Notes under the pieces: generated by a model
Database searches by the model: none
What the model was told of the DNA's origin: nothing
Seen by the model: the letters and a program-made list of their open reading frames with translations, nothing else
Translations under genes and position numbers: made by a program
In this document: piece by piece, positions 51,891-61,006 of the stretch
Layout of the letters: each line of letters begins with the position of its first letter
Position numbering within the stretch: position 1 is the first letter of the stretch
Origin: Streptomyces virginiae
GTDB taxonomy: Bacteria > Actinomycetota > Actinomycetes > Streptomycetales > Streptomycetaceae
Direction: 5' to 3'
DNA: 64,000 nucleotides
NCBI RefSeq assembly: GCF_000720455.1
Contig: NZ_JOAK01000003.1
Coordinates: 434,001-498,000, forward strand

Positions 51891-52958
51891 ATGCCGCCGG
51901 TGTCACCCTTCCTGCGTACGGCCGCGTCGTACGCCTGGCGCCTGCTGGTCGTCGGCGCCGCCGTCTACGTGGTCTTCGCCCTGCTGGGCCGGTTCCACGA
52001 GATCGCCGTCGCGGTCTTCCTCGGCCTCGTCGTCACCGCGCTGCTGTGGGCGCCCACCCGGCGACTCGCCACGGCCGTGCCCCGCACGATCGCCGTCGCC
52101 CTGACCCTCCTCGGCAGCGCGCTGCTCCTGCTGGGCGTGCTGACCCTGGTCGGCGAGGCGGTGGCGGGGGAGAGCACGACGCTGGCCCGGGAGTTCCGCG
52201 AGGGACTCGCCAGCATCGAGACGTGGCTGGAGAGGCCGCCCTTCCGGCTGAACCCGCAGGCGCTCTCCGACGTCCAGTCCCGGATCGGCGAGTACCTCTC
52301 CACCCACCGCTCCACCGTCCTCAGCCAGGCGGTCAGCGGAGCCGGCCGGCTCGTCCACGTCCTCACCGTCCTCGCCCTCGCGGTCTTCTGCTCCTTCTTC
52401 TTCCTCCACGGCGGCGACCGGCAGTGGGCGTGGTTCTGCGACCAGCTGCCCGAGACCGCGCGGGAACGCGTGACGATCGCCGGGCGCGCGGGCTGGCGCA
52501 CCTTCACCGGCTACACCCACGGGATCGTGGTGGTCGCCGCGACGAACGCGGTCCTCGTCGGGCTGGCGCTGTACTTCCTCGGGGTCCCGCTGGCCGTTCC
52601 GCTGGCACTGTTGGAGTTCTTCGCGGCCTTCATCCCCCTCATCGGGTCACCGGTCGCGCTGGCGGTCGCCGCGGTCGTCGCCCTGGCCGCGAAGGGGCCG
52701 GTCGTCGCCGCGATCGTCGTCGCGCTGATCGTGATCATCGGCCAGATCGAGGGCCATCTGCTGCACCCGCTGGTGATGAGCCGGGCGGTCCGCCTGCACC
52801 CGCTGGTCGTCGCGATCTCGGTGGTCGCGGGCGCGATCGCCGCCGGCGTCGTCGGCGCCGTGGTCGCGGTCCCGCTGGTCTCCGTCGTCTGGTCGGTCCA
52901 CTCGGCCCTGCGCGACGACCGCCGGTCGCTTCCTGCACAATCGCCTGATGAGCGATGA
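51891..52958 (+). CDS. AI-2E family membrane transporter
   Basis: A 355-residue membrane protein of the AI-2E (PerM/TqsA) family with about eight transmembrane segments. The layout is two helices, a hairpin (residues 35-75), a soluble amphipathic stretch (about 85-150, with SIETWLERPPFRLNPQALSD), then the conserved PLALLEFFAAFIPLIGSPVALAV and IIGQIEGHLLHPLVMSRAVRLHPL signatures. Members export small molecules or act as Na+/H+ antiporters; the substrate here is unknown. The ATG at 51891 is the best available. Its stop overlaps the prolyl oligopeptidase start by 11 bases. Confidence 0.9.
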   Translation: MPPVSPFLRTAASYAWRLLVVGAAVYVVFALLGRFHEIAVAVFLGLVVTALLWAPTRRLATAVPRTIAVALTLLGSALLLLGVLTLVGEAVAGESTTLAREFREGLASIETWLERPPFRLNPQALSDVQSRIGEYLSTHRSTVLSQAVSGAGRLVHVLTVLALAVFCSFFFLHGGDRQWAWFCDQLPETARERVTIAGRAGWRTFTGYTHGIVVVAATNAVLVGLALYFLGVPLAVPLALLEFFAAFIPLIGSPVALAVAAVVALAAKGPVVAAIVVALIVIIGQIEGHLLHPLVMSRAVRLHPLVVAISVVAGAIAAGVVGAVVAVPLVSVVWSVHSALRDDRRSLPAQSPDER

Positions 52959-54972
52959 CCCCTACCTGTGGCTGGAAGACGTATCCGGCGAGACCGCCCT
53001 CGCCTGGGTGCGGGAGCGCAACGCCGAGACCGTGGACGCGCTGACCGGCGACCCCGGCTTCAAGGTGCTCGAACAGGAGATGCGCGAGGTCCTCGACGAC
53101 GACGGACGGATCCCGTACGTCTTCCGCCGGGGCCGCCACCTCTACAACTTCTGGCAGGACGCCGACCACGTACGCGGCCTGTGGCGGCGGACCACCCTGG
53201 AGGAATACCGCACGGACCGCCCGGCCTGGGAGGTGCTCCTGGACCTCGACGCGCTGGCCGACGCCGAAGGGGAGAAGTGGGCCTGGGCCGGCAGCCGGGT
53301 CCTGGCGCCCGAGCACCGGCACGCCCTGGTCCTGCTCTCCAGGGACGGCGCCGACGCCTGCGTCGTGCGCGAGTTCGACCTGGAGACCCTGGAGTTCGTC
53401 CCGGCCGGGTTCACGGTCGCCGAGGCCAAGACGCGGATCGGGTGGATCGACCACGACCGGGTCTGGATCGGGACGGACTTCGGCCCCGGCTCGATGTCCA
53501 CCTCCGGCTACCCGCTCCAGGTCCGCCGCTGGCGCCGCGGCACGCCCCTCGAAGACGCCGAGCTCGTCTACGAGGGCCGCCCCTCGGACCTGTCCGCCTC
53601 CGGCTGGCACGACGACACCCCCGGCTTCGAGCGGGACTTCGTCCACCGCCAGATCGACTTCTGGAACCAGCAGCTGTTCCTCCTGCCCGAGGACGCCGCC
53701 GGCCCGCCCGCGAAGATCGACGTACCGGACGACGCCGGCGCCTCCGTCCACCGGGAGTGGCTGACCGTCACCACCAAGACGCCGTGGCTCGGCCACCCCG
53801 CGGGCAGCCTGCTCGCCTTCGACTTCGCCGCCTTCCAGGCGGGGTCGCGGGACGCCGAGGTGCTGTTCACCCCGGACGAGCGCACCGCGCTCGCCGGACA
53901 CAGCTGGACCCGCAACCACCTCATCCTCAGCACCCGCGCCGACGTCTCCTCGGCCATGGAGCTGCTCACCCCCGGCCCGGACGGCTGGAGCCGCGCACCG
54001 CTGCCGGGCCTGCCGCCCCTGTCCACCGCCTCGGTCACCTGCACCGACCCGGACGTCGGCGACGAGTACTTCCACCACGTCTCCGGCTTCCTCCAGCCCT
54101 CCACCCTCTACCGGGGCACGGCGGGCGGCGAGGACGACAGCGAGCCCGTCAAGCAGGGCCCGGCGCTCTTCGACACCGCCGGTCTCACCGTGAGCCAGTT
54201 CTTCGCGGCCTCCGCCGACGGCACCCGGGTGCCCTACTTCGTCGTCGGACCCCAGGAGCGTTCCGGCCCCGGCCCCACCCTGCTCTACGGGTACGGCGGC
54301 TTCGAGGTCTCCATGGTCCCCTCCTACAGCGCGGTCACCGGCCGCGCCTGGCTCGCGCGCGGCGGCACCTACGTCGTCGCCGGCATCCGCGGCGGCCACG
54401 AGTACGGGCCCGGCTGGCACCGGGCGGCGCTCGGCGCGAACCGGGTCCGGGCGTACGAGGACTTCGCGGCCGTCGCCCGGGACCTCGTCGCCCGGGACAT
54501 CACCACCGCGGCCCAGCTGGGCATCGAGGGCGGCAGCAACGGTGGCCTCCTGATGGGCGCCATGCTCACCCGCGAACCGGAACTGTTCGGCGCGGTCGTC
54601 GCGCACGTGCCGCTCCTGGACATGCTCCGCTTCCACAAGCTGCTCGCCGGCGCCAGCTGGATCGCCGAGTACGGCGACCCCGACGACCCGGCGGACCGGC
54701 CCCACCTGGAGGACATCTCCCCCTACCACCGGATCCGGACGGACGGGCCCGCGTACCCGCCGCTGCTCCTGCTCACCTCCACCCGTGACGACCGGGTCCA
54801 TCCGGGACACGCCCGCAAGATGGCCGCGCGGCTGCGCGAGGCCGGGCATCCCGTGCTCTTCCACGAGCACATCGGCGGCGGCCACGCGGGAGCCACCGAC
54901 CACCGGCAGACGGCCTTCAACGAGGCCCTCGTCCACACCTTCCTGTGGGAGCGGCTGACCCCGTCGAAGTGA
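52948..54972 (+). CDS. Prolyl oligopeptidase family serine peptidase (S9)
   Basis: A 674-residue cytoplasmic peptidase of family S9A. The N-terminus DPYLWLEDVSGE is typical; a seven-bladed propeller (about 60-390) precedes the catalytic domain (about 410-674). Nucleophile Ser530 is in IEGGSNGGLLMGA, the Asp in TSTRDDRVHPGHARK and the His in GGGHAGATD. It cleaves short peptides after proline or related residues. No signal peptide. The ATG overlaps the AI-2E gene, so the two are translated together. Confidence 0.94.
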   Translation: MSDDPYLWLEDVSGETALAWVRERNAETVDALTGDPGFKVLEQEMREVLDDDGRIPYVFRRGRHLYNFWQDADHVRGLWRRTTLEEYRTDRPAWEVLLDLDALADAEGEKWAWAGSRVLAPEHRHALVLLSRDGADACVVREFDLETLEFVPAGFTVAEAKTRIGWIDHDRVWIGTDFGPGSMSTSGYPLQVRRWRRGTPLEDAELVYEGRPSDLSASGWHDDTPGFERDFVHRQIDFWNQQLFLLPEDAAGPPAKIDVPDDAGASVHREWLTVTTKTPWLGHPAGSLLAFDFAAFQAGSRDAEVLFTPDERTALAGHSWTRNHLILSTRADVSSAMELLTPGPDGWSRAPLPGLPPLSTASVTCTDPDVGDEYFHHVSGFLQPSTLYRGTAGGEDDSEPVKQGPALFDTAGLTVSQFFAASADGTRVPYFVVGPQERSGPGPTLLYGYGGFEVSMVPSYSAVTGRAWLARGGTYVVAGIRGGHEYGPGWHRAALGANRVRAYEDFAAVARDLVARDITTAAQLGIEGGSNGGLLMGAMLTREPELFGAVVAHVPLLDMLRFHKLLAGASWIAEYGDPDDPADRPHLEDISPYHRIRTDGPAYPPLLLLTSTRDDRVHPGHARKMAARLREAGHPVLFHEHIGGGHAGATDHRQTAFNEALVHTFLWERLTPSK

Positions 54973-54976
54973 GCGG

Positions 54977-55009
54977 CGGGCCGGGCACGCGCGCCGCGCG
55001 CCCGGCCCG
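54977..55009. terminator. Bidirectional hairpin terminator
   Basis: CGGGCCGGGC (54977-54986) pairs with GCCCGGCCCG (55000-55009) over 10 bp, and the 13-base loop can pair further within itself. It sits between the S9 peptidase stop and the convergent MFS stop (55012). Confidence 0.78.
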
Positions 55010-55011
55010 TC

Positions 55012-56427
55012 TCACGCGGGACCGCGCGGCGACGCGGCGGCGGTGTCCGGGGTCCGGCCCCGGGGCAGGAGGGCCGCCGCGGCGAGACCGGCGAGCCCCA
55101 GGACCGCCAGGGTGAGCATGGCGGCGCCGTAGGCGCGGGTGGTGAGCCCGGCGACGAGGATGGTGCCGGCGACCGCGGTGCCGAGCGAGGAGCCGAGGTT
55201 CGACACGCTGCGCGAGAGGCCGGAGATCTCGCCCTGGCGCTCCTCGGGGAAGCTCGACTGCACGACGTTGACCGACGGGGTCAGCATCACGCCGAGGCCC
55301 AGGCCGATCAGCAGGAGCCCGGGGGCGAAGGCCCACGCGTCCGGCGAGCCGCTCACCAGGGCCAGCAGGAGGGCCACCCCCGCGATCGTCACGACGAAGC
55401 CCGTCATGATCAGGGCGCGCTGCGTGAACCGCTGCGCCAGACGTTCGGCGGCCAGCGACGTCGCGAGCAGACCGAGGGTGGCGGCCGTGAAGATCACACC
55501 GGTCCGGATCGCGTCGTATCCGCGCACGACCTGGAGGTAGGCCGCCACGGTGAAAGACGTCCCCATGAGCAGCAGCCACTGGATGTTCTGGGTGACGAGG
55601 CCGAGGTTGGAAGTGCGGTTGCGGAACAGGCTCGTCGACAGCAGCGGCTCCTCGCCGGCCCGCTCCTTGGCGCGTACCCACCGGAAGAACCACAGCAGCA
55701 CGAGTGCGCCGAGGACGAGCAGACTCGCCATCAGCCACACGTTGTCGTCGGCCGCCAGGATCCCCATGACGAGGAGGATGAGGCCTACGGCCGACAGGAC
55801 CGCTCCGCCGGTGTCGAAGGGACGAGCGGGATCCGGTGGCAGCGGGTCCTCGATCCGGCGGCTCAGCAGGATGATCACGGCGATCACCAGGGCCTGGAAG
55901 ACGAAGGCCGCCCGCCAGCCGACGGCCGAGGTGATGAGTCCACCGATCAGCGGCCCGGCGGCGGCGCCGACGCCGCCGAGCGCCATGATGGTTCCGAACG
56001 CGCGGGCGCGCGAGGCCATGTCGGTGAAGAGCAGCGTCGTGAGGATGTAGACGGGCGGGATGAGCAGCGCCGTGCCGACGCCCTCGAGGATCGAGTTGCC
56101 GAGGATGAGGACGCCCAGACCGGGGGCGGCCGCGCTCAGCAGGGCGCCGACGCCGTAGACGGTCAGACCGGCCAGGAAGCAGCGCTTGCGGCCGTAACGG
56201 TCGGTCAGCTTGCCTCCCGGGATCATCAGCGCGGCCATCACCAGCAGGAAGATCGTGATCGTGATCTGCACCCCCTGCACGGTGGTGTCCAGGTCTGTGC
56301 TGATGTCGTTGATCATCACGTTCATGTTGGAACCGGCGAAGCTGCAGATGAACTGTGCGAGGGCGAGCGGGGCCAGCACGCCGCGCAGCCCGTTCGGCGT
56401 ACCCGTGCGGGCGTCGGCTTCAGCCAT
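55012..56427 (-). CDS. MFS transporter, DHA2 family (14 TMS)
   Basis: A 471-residue multidrug-type proton antiporter. Fourteen hydrophobic helices are predicted. Motif A-like GGKLTDRYGRKRCFLAG (between helices 2 and 3) and the motif C-like VGAAAGPLIGGLI are clear; a long central basic loop (RRIEDPLPPDP) separates the halves. It probably exports drugs or a self-made metabolite. The ATG at 56427 overlaps the GH15 stop by eight bases, so the two are one operon. Confidence 0.93.
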   Translation of the reverse strand: MAEADARTGTPNGLRGVLAPLALAQFICSFAGSNMNVMINDISTDLDTTVQGVQITITIFLLVMAALMIPGGKLTDRYGRKRCFLAGLTVYGVGALLSAAAPGLGVLILGNSILEGVGTALLIPPVYILTTLLFTDMASRARAFGTIMALGGVGAAAGPLIGGLITSAVGWRAAFVFQALVIAVIILLSRRIEDPLPPDPARPFDTGGAVLSAVGLILLVMGILAADDNVWLMASLLVLGALVLLWFFRWVRAKERAGEEPLLSTSLFRNRTSNLGLVTQNIQWLLLMGTSFTVAAYLQVVRGYDAIRTGVIFTAATLGLLATSLAAERLAQRFTQRALIMTGFVVTIAGVALLLALVSGSPDAWAFAPGLLLIGLGLGVMLTPSVNVVQSSFPEERQGEISGLSRSVSNLGSSLGTAVAGTILVAGLTTRAYGAAMLTLAVLGLAGLAAAALLPRGRTPDTAAASPRGPA

Positions 56428-58270
56428 CGGCGCCGCTCCCCTCCGTCCGGTCGAGCTGCTCGTCCAGGGCGAGCGCCGCGGCGATCAGCGCGAGGTGGGT
56501 GAACGCCTGCGGGAAGTTGCCCAGTTGCTCACCGGAGGGGCCGATCTCCTCGGCGAACAGGCCGACGTGGTTGGCGTAGGTCAGCATCTTGTCGAAGGCG
56601 TAGCGGGCTTGCTGCGGCTTGCCGGCGCGGGCCAGCGCCTCCACGTAGAGGAAGCTGCACAGGTTGAAGGTGCCTTCGGAACCGCGCAGCCCGTCCGGGG
56701 AGGCCTCCGGGTTGTAGCGGTAGACCAGGCTGTCGCTGACCAGTTCCCGGTCCATGGCGTCGAGGGTGCTCAGCCATTGCGGGTCGGTGGGGGAGAGGAA
56801 GCCGACCCGGGGCATGAGCAGCAGCGAGGCGTCGAGCACGTCGGTGGCGTAGTGCTGGACGAAGGCCTGCTTGTCCGCGTTCCAGCCGCGCTCGACGATC
56901 TGGGCGAAGACGGTGTCGCGGACCCTGCGCCACCGGTCGGTGTCGGCCGGTCGGGCGAACGTACTGGCCAGGCGGATGCCCCGCTCGAAGGCAACCCACG
57001 TCATGAGGCGGCTGAAGGTGAAGTCCTGGCGACCGCCGCGGGTCTCCCAGATGCCCTCGTCGGGACGGTCCCAGTGGTCGGCGAGCCAGTCGAGGACGGC
57101 GGCGTACGCCCGCCAACCCTTGATCCCGCCCATGTCCCGGGTCTGGGCCAGGGCGTCGGAGGCCTCGCCGTAGATGTCGAGCTGGATCTGGTCGGCGGCC
57201 GCGTTGCCGGCGCGTACCGGTCTGGACCCGGCGTAGCCGTCGAGGTGGTCCAGGACCACCTCGGTCAGCTGGGCTTCGCCGTCGATGCGGTACATGATCT
57301 GGAGCGGCTCGCCGGAGGCGGTGCCGCCGGCGGCGAGGCGGTCGAGCAGCCAGCGGCGGAACGCGGCGGCCTCCTCGACGAATCCGAGGTCGATCAGGGC
57401 CTTGACGGAGAGGGAGGCGTCGCGGATCCACGTGAACCGGTAGTCCCAGTTGCGCTCGCCGCCGACCTGTTCGGGCAGCCCCATGGTGAGCGCGGCGATG
57501 GGCGCGCCCGTGGGGGCGTAGGTGAGCAGCTTGAGGGTGATCGCCGAGCGGTGGACGATGTCACGCCAGCGACCGCGGTAGGTGCAGGAGCGCAGCCAGG
57601 CGTGCCAGAAGGTGCGGCAGGCCTGCAGTTCGGCGCTGATCGCCTCGGCCGACAGCGGGGGCGGCGCGGGGGCGTCGTCCGCGTCGCTGGTCAGTACCAC
57701 GGCGGCCACGTTCCCGGCGGTGAGGGTGAAGCGGGCGGTGGCGTCGTCGCCGTCGCGCCGCAGCGCGAGGGGACCGGACGCCCCGGCGGCCTGGAGGTGC
57801 AGCCGCGTGCCCGGGCCGCGGAAGACCACCGTCGTCGCGTCGGTCTGCTCGAAGGTGTGGGGGGCGCGCCCGTAGTCGAACCGCGGGCGGCATTCGAGTT
57901 CGAAGTCCAGGCTGCCCCGCACCACGCGCACCACGCGCACCAGCCGGTGGCGCTGCGTCGCCGTCGTGGTGTTCAGCGGGACCATGAAGTCGGCGACCTC
58001 ACCGACCCCTCCGGGGCCCATGTAACGGGTGACCAGCACGGCCGTGTCCGCCTGGTAGAGCTGCCGGACCACGGCCCCGGGCTCGTGGGCGAGGTCGGCG
58101 GAGAGCCGGCAGTAGCCGCCGCGCTCGCTGTCGAGGAGGGACGCGAACACGCTGGGGGAGTCGAAGCGCGGTGTGCACCACCAGTCGACCGTGCCCTGCG
58201 ACGACACCAGCGCGGCGGTCTGGAGGTCGCCGACCATACCGTGGTCGGCGATCGGCGGGTAGGCGTCCAC
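56420..58270 (-). CDS. Glycoside hydrolase family 15 protein (trehalase/glucoamylase-like)
   Basis: A 616-residue cytoplasmic GH15 enzyme. An N-terminal beta-sandwich (to about 240, with PIADHGMVGDLQTAALVSSQ and DWWCTPRFDSPSVFA) precedes the (alpha/alpha)6 barrel. GERNWDYRFTWIRDASL (about 285-301), EGIWETRGG (putative catalytic Glu) and RGSEGTFNLCSF (second Glu) match bacterial GH15 trehalases and glucodextranase relatives. There is no signal peptide, so it likely acts on an intracellular alpha-glucoside such as trehalose. The GTG is at 58270. It leads the operon with the MFS gene. Confidence 0.93.
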   Translation of the reverse strand: MDAYPPIADHGMVGDLQTAALVSSQGTVDWWCTPRFDSPSVFASLLDSERGGYCRLSADLAHEPGAVVRQLYQADTAVLVTRYMGPGGVGEVADFMVPLNTTTATQRHRLVRVVRVVRGSLDFELECRPRFDYGRAPHTFEQTDATTVVFRGPGTRLHLQAAGASGPLALRRDGDDATARFTLTAGNVAAVVLTSDADDAPAPPPLSAEAISAELQACRTFWHAWLRSCTYRGRWRDIVHRSAITLKLLTYAPTGAPIAALTMGLPEQVGGERNWDYRFTWIRDASLSVKALIDLGFVEEAAAFRRWLLDRLAAGGTASGEPLQIMYRIDGEAQLTEVVLDHLDGYAGSRPVRAGNAAADQIQLDIYGEASDALAQTRDMGGIKGWRAYAAVLDWLADHWDRPDEGIWETRGGRQDFTFSRLMTWVAFERGIRLASTFARPADTDRWRRVRDTVFAQIVERGWNADKQAFVQHYATDVLDASLLLMPRVGFLSPTDPQWLSTLDAMDRELVSDSLVYRYNPEASPDGLRGSEGTFNLCSFLYVEALARAGKPQQARYAFDKMLTYANHVGLFAEEIGPSGEQLGNFPQAFTHLALIAAALALDEQLDRTEGSGADG

Positions 58271-58408
58271 GAGGGCTCCCTCGCTCGAACCGTGATCCGG
58301 AGCGAAGCCGGGACGGCGCCGTCCCGGCCAGTGTCCCTAAAGGGTGCACCGCGCCCGTGACCACCGCACTCCGGACGGGGGGCGGCCGCAGCCGCGTACG
58401 CACACCCC

Positions 58409-59104
58409 CTAAGCCGTGCGGAGCGTCTCGACCCGTTTCTCGATCGCGGTGATCAGAGCCTCGACCCTGGCCAGGAAGATCTCGTCGTCCGTCACCTCGG
58501 CCAACTGCGTGCTCAGTCGGGTGATGTTCGGGAACCCCTCGGCGTCGACCAGGCGGTACTCGCGGCTCCAGGATGCCTCGTCGGCCGCCCTGATGTCCGG
58601 GTCGAACAGCAGGTAGGCGGCACGCTGGCCGACGTACGCGAGGAGCGAGTCGCCGACCATGCGGTAGTACACGGCCGCCTCGGCGCCGTCGAGCCCGGCC
58701 TCCATGACGGCGCCAAGGATGAGCTCGACCACCCGGAACTCGTTGGGCCGCCGGGTGGTCCGGCTGGCCATGGTCGATCCGACCACCGGGTACTTCAGCG
58801 CCACCTCCAGCGAACCGTCCGCGAGCGCCCGCAGCCGGCCCTTCCAGTCCAGGCCCTCGGGGATGCTGTCGAGGACCTCGCCCAGCGTGCGGTCGGCGAC
58901 GGACAGCAGGAGCTCGTCCTTGTCGCGGAAGTGCCGGTAGATCGCCGTCGGGTCGGCGCCCAGCTCCTCGCCGAGACGGCGGACGGTGAAGGCGTCCTCG
59001 CTGCCGCGGGCCGCGATGCGCAGGCTCGCCTCGATGATCGCGTCCGGTGTGAGCTGGCTGCCCGCGCGCTTGGACCGGGCGGGGGTGTCGGATGGCTTCG
59101 GCAT
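58409..59104 (-). CDS. TetR family transcriptional regulator
   Basis: A 231-residue TetR repressor. The DNA-binding domain (about 18-65) includes TVRRLGEELGADPTAIYRHFRDKDELL, and the C-terminal helical ligand domain (about 80-225) has a TetR_C-like layout. It is divergent from the amidohydrolase and ABC genes. The 9-11-9 palindrome in the shared gap is a likely operator for both sides. The ATG at 59104 lies 35 bases from the palindrome. The inducer is probably a substrate of the downstream operon. Confidence 0.92.
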   Translation of the reverse strand: MPKPSDTPARSKRAGSQLTPDAIIEASLRIAARGSEDAFTVRRLGEELGADPTAIYRHFRDKDELLLSVADRTLGEVLDSIPEGLDWKGRLRALADGSLEVALKYPVVGSTMASRTTRRPNEFRVVELILGAVMEAGLDGAEAAVYYRMVGDSLLAYVGQRAAYLLFDPDIRAADEASWSREYRLVDAEGFPNITRLSTQLAEVTDDEIFLARVEALITAIEKRVETLRTA

Positions 59105-59138
59105 GGTGCGGTCAGTGTATCGATGTGCGGCGGCGTTG

Positions 59139-59178
59139 GCGCAACACCGTTGACAACAGTGTTGCGCTCCCGTTCACT
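59139..59178 (+). promoter_or_regulatory. TetR operator overlapping the amidohydrolase promoter
   Basis: GCGCAACAC (59139-59147) and GTGTTGCGC (59159-59167) form a perfect inverted repeat with an 11-base spacer. TTGACA (59150-59155) lies within it and TTCACT (59173-59178) follows after 17 bases, so bound TetR would cover the -35. Confidence 0.65.
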
Positions 59179-59232
59179 CCTCCTCAACAAACACGCCGTG
59201 CGGGTCCGCCCGCCGAGCCGGAGGATGCGTCG

Positions 59233-60915
59233 ATGTCCAAGAACAGACAGCGGGCCGACACCGTATTCGTGGGCGGAAGGGTGTTCACCGGGACCGGTCC
59301 CGGCCCCGTCGACGCCGCCGTCGCCGTGAGCGGCGCACGGATCCTCGCCGTCGCCGACGAGAGCGAGGTGCGCTCCCTCGCCGACGCGCACACCGAGGTG
59401 GTCGACCTGCGCGGCGGACTGCTCGCCCCCGGGTTCCAGGACGCGCACGTCCACCCGGTCGTGGCCGGCACGCAGATGCTCGGCTGCGACCTGAGCGCGG
59501 AGCGCGGCATCGACGGCTACCTCGCGGTCGTGGCCTCGTACGCCGAACGGCACCCCGGCTCGGCCTGGATCCGCGGCGGCGGCTGGTCCATGGACGTCTT
59601 CCCCGGAGGCACGCCGACGCGCGCCATGCTCGACGCGGTGGTGGCGGACCGGCCCGTCCTGCTCACCAACCGGGACGGACACGGAGCCTGGGCCAACACC
59701 CGGGCGTTCGAACTCTCCGGCCTCGACCGCACCACGCCCGACCCGGCCGACGGCCGGATCGAGCGCGAGCCCGACGGAACCCCGGCCGGCACCCTCCAGG
59801 AGGGCGCCGTGGAACTCGTCGCCCGCCACATGCCCATGGCCACGCCGGACGAGGCGCACGCCGGCCTCCTCGCCGCGCAGGAACACCTCTTCTCCCTCGG
59901 CGTGACCAGCTGGCAGGACGCCATGATCGGCGCCTTCCCCGGCAACCCCGACAACTACGGCGTCTACCTGCGCGCCGCCCGCGAGGGCTCGCTGCGCGCA
60001 CGCGTCGTCGGCGCCCTGTGGTGGGACCGCGAACGCGGCCTGGAGCAGATCCCCGAACTGGAGGAACGCCGACGCACCGGACGGGTCGGCCGCTTCGGCG
60101 CCACCAGCGTCAAGATCATGCAGGACGGCATCGCGGAGAACTTCACCGCCGGTCTGCTGGAGCCCTACCTCGACCGCTGCGGCTGCGCCACCGCCAACTC
60201 CGGCCTGAGCTTCATCGACCCCGCACTGCTCACCGAGGCCGTGGCCCGGCTCGACCGCGCCGGCTTCCAGCTCCACTTCCACGCGCTCGGCGACCGCGCC
60301 GTGCGCGAGGTGCTCGACGCGCTCGCCGCCGCCCGCAGCGCCAACGGGGCCAACGACAACCGCCACCACCTGGCCCACCTGCAGCTCGTCCACCCCGACG
60401 ACATCGGGCGGTTCGCCGCCCTGGGCGCCGCCGCCAACATCCAGGCGCTGTGGGCCGCCCACGAACCACAGATGGACGAGCTCACGATCCCCTTCCTCGG
60501 ACCCGAACGGGCCGCCCTCCAGTACCCCTTCGGGGACCTGCGGCGCGCGGGCGCCCGCCTCGTCGCCGGCAGCGACTGGTCCGTCAGCAGCCCGAACCCC
60601 CTGTGGGGCATCCACGTGGCCGTCAACCGCGCCGTCCCCGTCGAGGACCTCGACCCCGCCCGGACGACCGGACCCCTGCCGCCGTTCCATCCGGAGCAGG
60701 CCCTCACCCTCGCGCAGGCCCTGACCGCCTACACCGCGGGCAGCGCCTGGGTGAACCACCTCGACGACGTCACCGGCACCGTCGAGGCCGGCAAGTACGC
60801 GGACCTCGTCGTCCTCGACCGCGATCCCTTCGCCCACCCCGGCGAGGAGATCGCCGACACCCGAGTGCTGCGGACCTACCTCGACGGCGAGCCCGTCTTC
60901 ACCGCGAACGACTGA
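59233..60915 (+). CDS. Amidohydrolase, YtcJ-like
   Basis: A 560-residue metal-dependent amidohydrolase. The N-terminal composite beta region (TVFVGGRVFTGTG, about 10-22) leads into the TIM barrel with GFQDAHVHPV (metal His pair, about 68-77), the SVKIMQDGIAENFT strand with a conserved Lys, FHALGDRAVREVL, HHLAHLQLV, and SDWSVSSPNPL (Asp ligand). The C-terminal cap reads AGKYADLVVLDRDPF. It likely hydrolyses an N-acyl or amide substrate. The ATG at 59233 has GGAGG upstream. It precedes an oligopeptide-type transporter, which may import its substrate. Confidence 0.92.
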   Translation: MSKNRQRADTVFVGGRVFTGTGPGPVDAAVAVSGARILAVADESEVRSLADAHTEVVDLRGGLLAPGFQDAHVHPVVAGTQMLGCDLSAERGIDGYLAVVASYAERHPGSAWIRGGGWSMDVFPGGTPTRAMLDAVVADRPVLLTNRDGHGAWANTRAFELSGLDRTTPDPADGRIEREPDGTPAGTLQEGAVELVARHMPMATPDEAHAGLLAAQEHLFSLGVTSWQDAMIGAFPGNPDNYGVYLRAAREGSLRARVVGALWWDRERGLEQIPELEERRRTGRVGRFGATSVKIMQDGIAENFTAGLLEPYLDRCGCATANSGLSFIDPALLTEAVARLDRAGFQLHFHALGDRAVREVLDALAAARSANGANDNRHHLAHLQLVHPDDIGRFAALGAAANIQALWAAHEPQMDELTIPFLGPERAALQYPFGDLRRAGARLVAGSDWSVSSPNPLWGIHVAVNRAVPVEDLDPARTTGPLPPFHPEQALTLAQALTAYTAGSAWVNHLDDVTGTVEAGKYADLVVLDRDPFAHPGEEIADTRVLRTYLDGEPVFTAND

Positions 60916-60940
60916 ACGCGGCGCACCCACCGGGCAGCCG

Positions 60941-60963
60941 GCGACCGGACCGCCCCCGGTCGC
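60941..60963 (+). terminator. Hairpin between amidohydrolase and transporter genes
   Basis: GCGACCGG (60941-60948) pairs with CCGGTCGC (60956-60963) around a 7-base loop. It may attenuate transcription into the ABC genes rather than stop it. Confidence 0.4.
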
Positions 60964-61006
60964 GCACCACCCACCCCACCACGCTCACCCCTCAGGGAGC
61001 CAGACG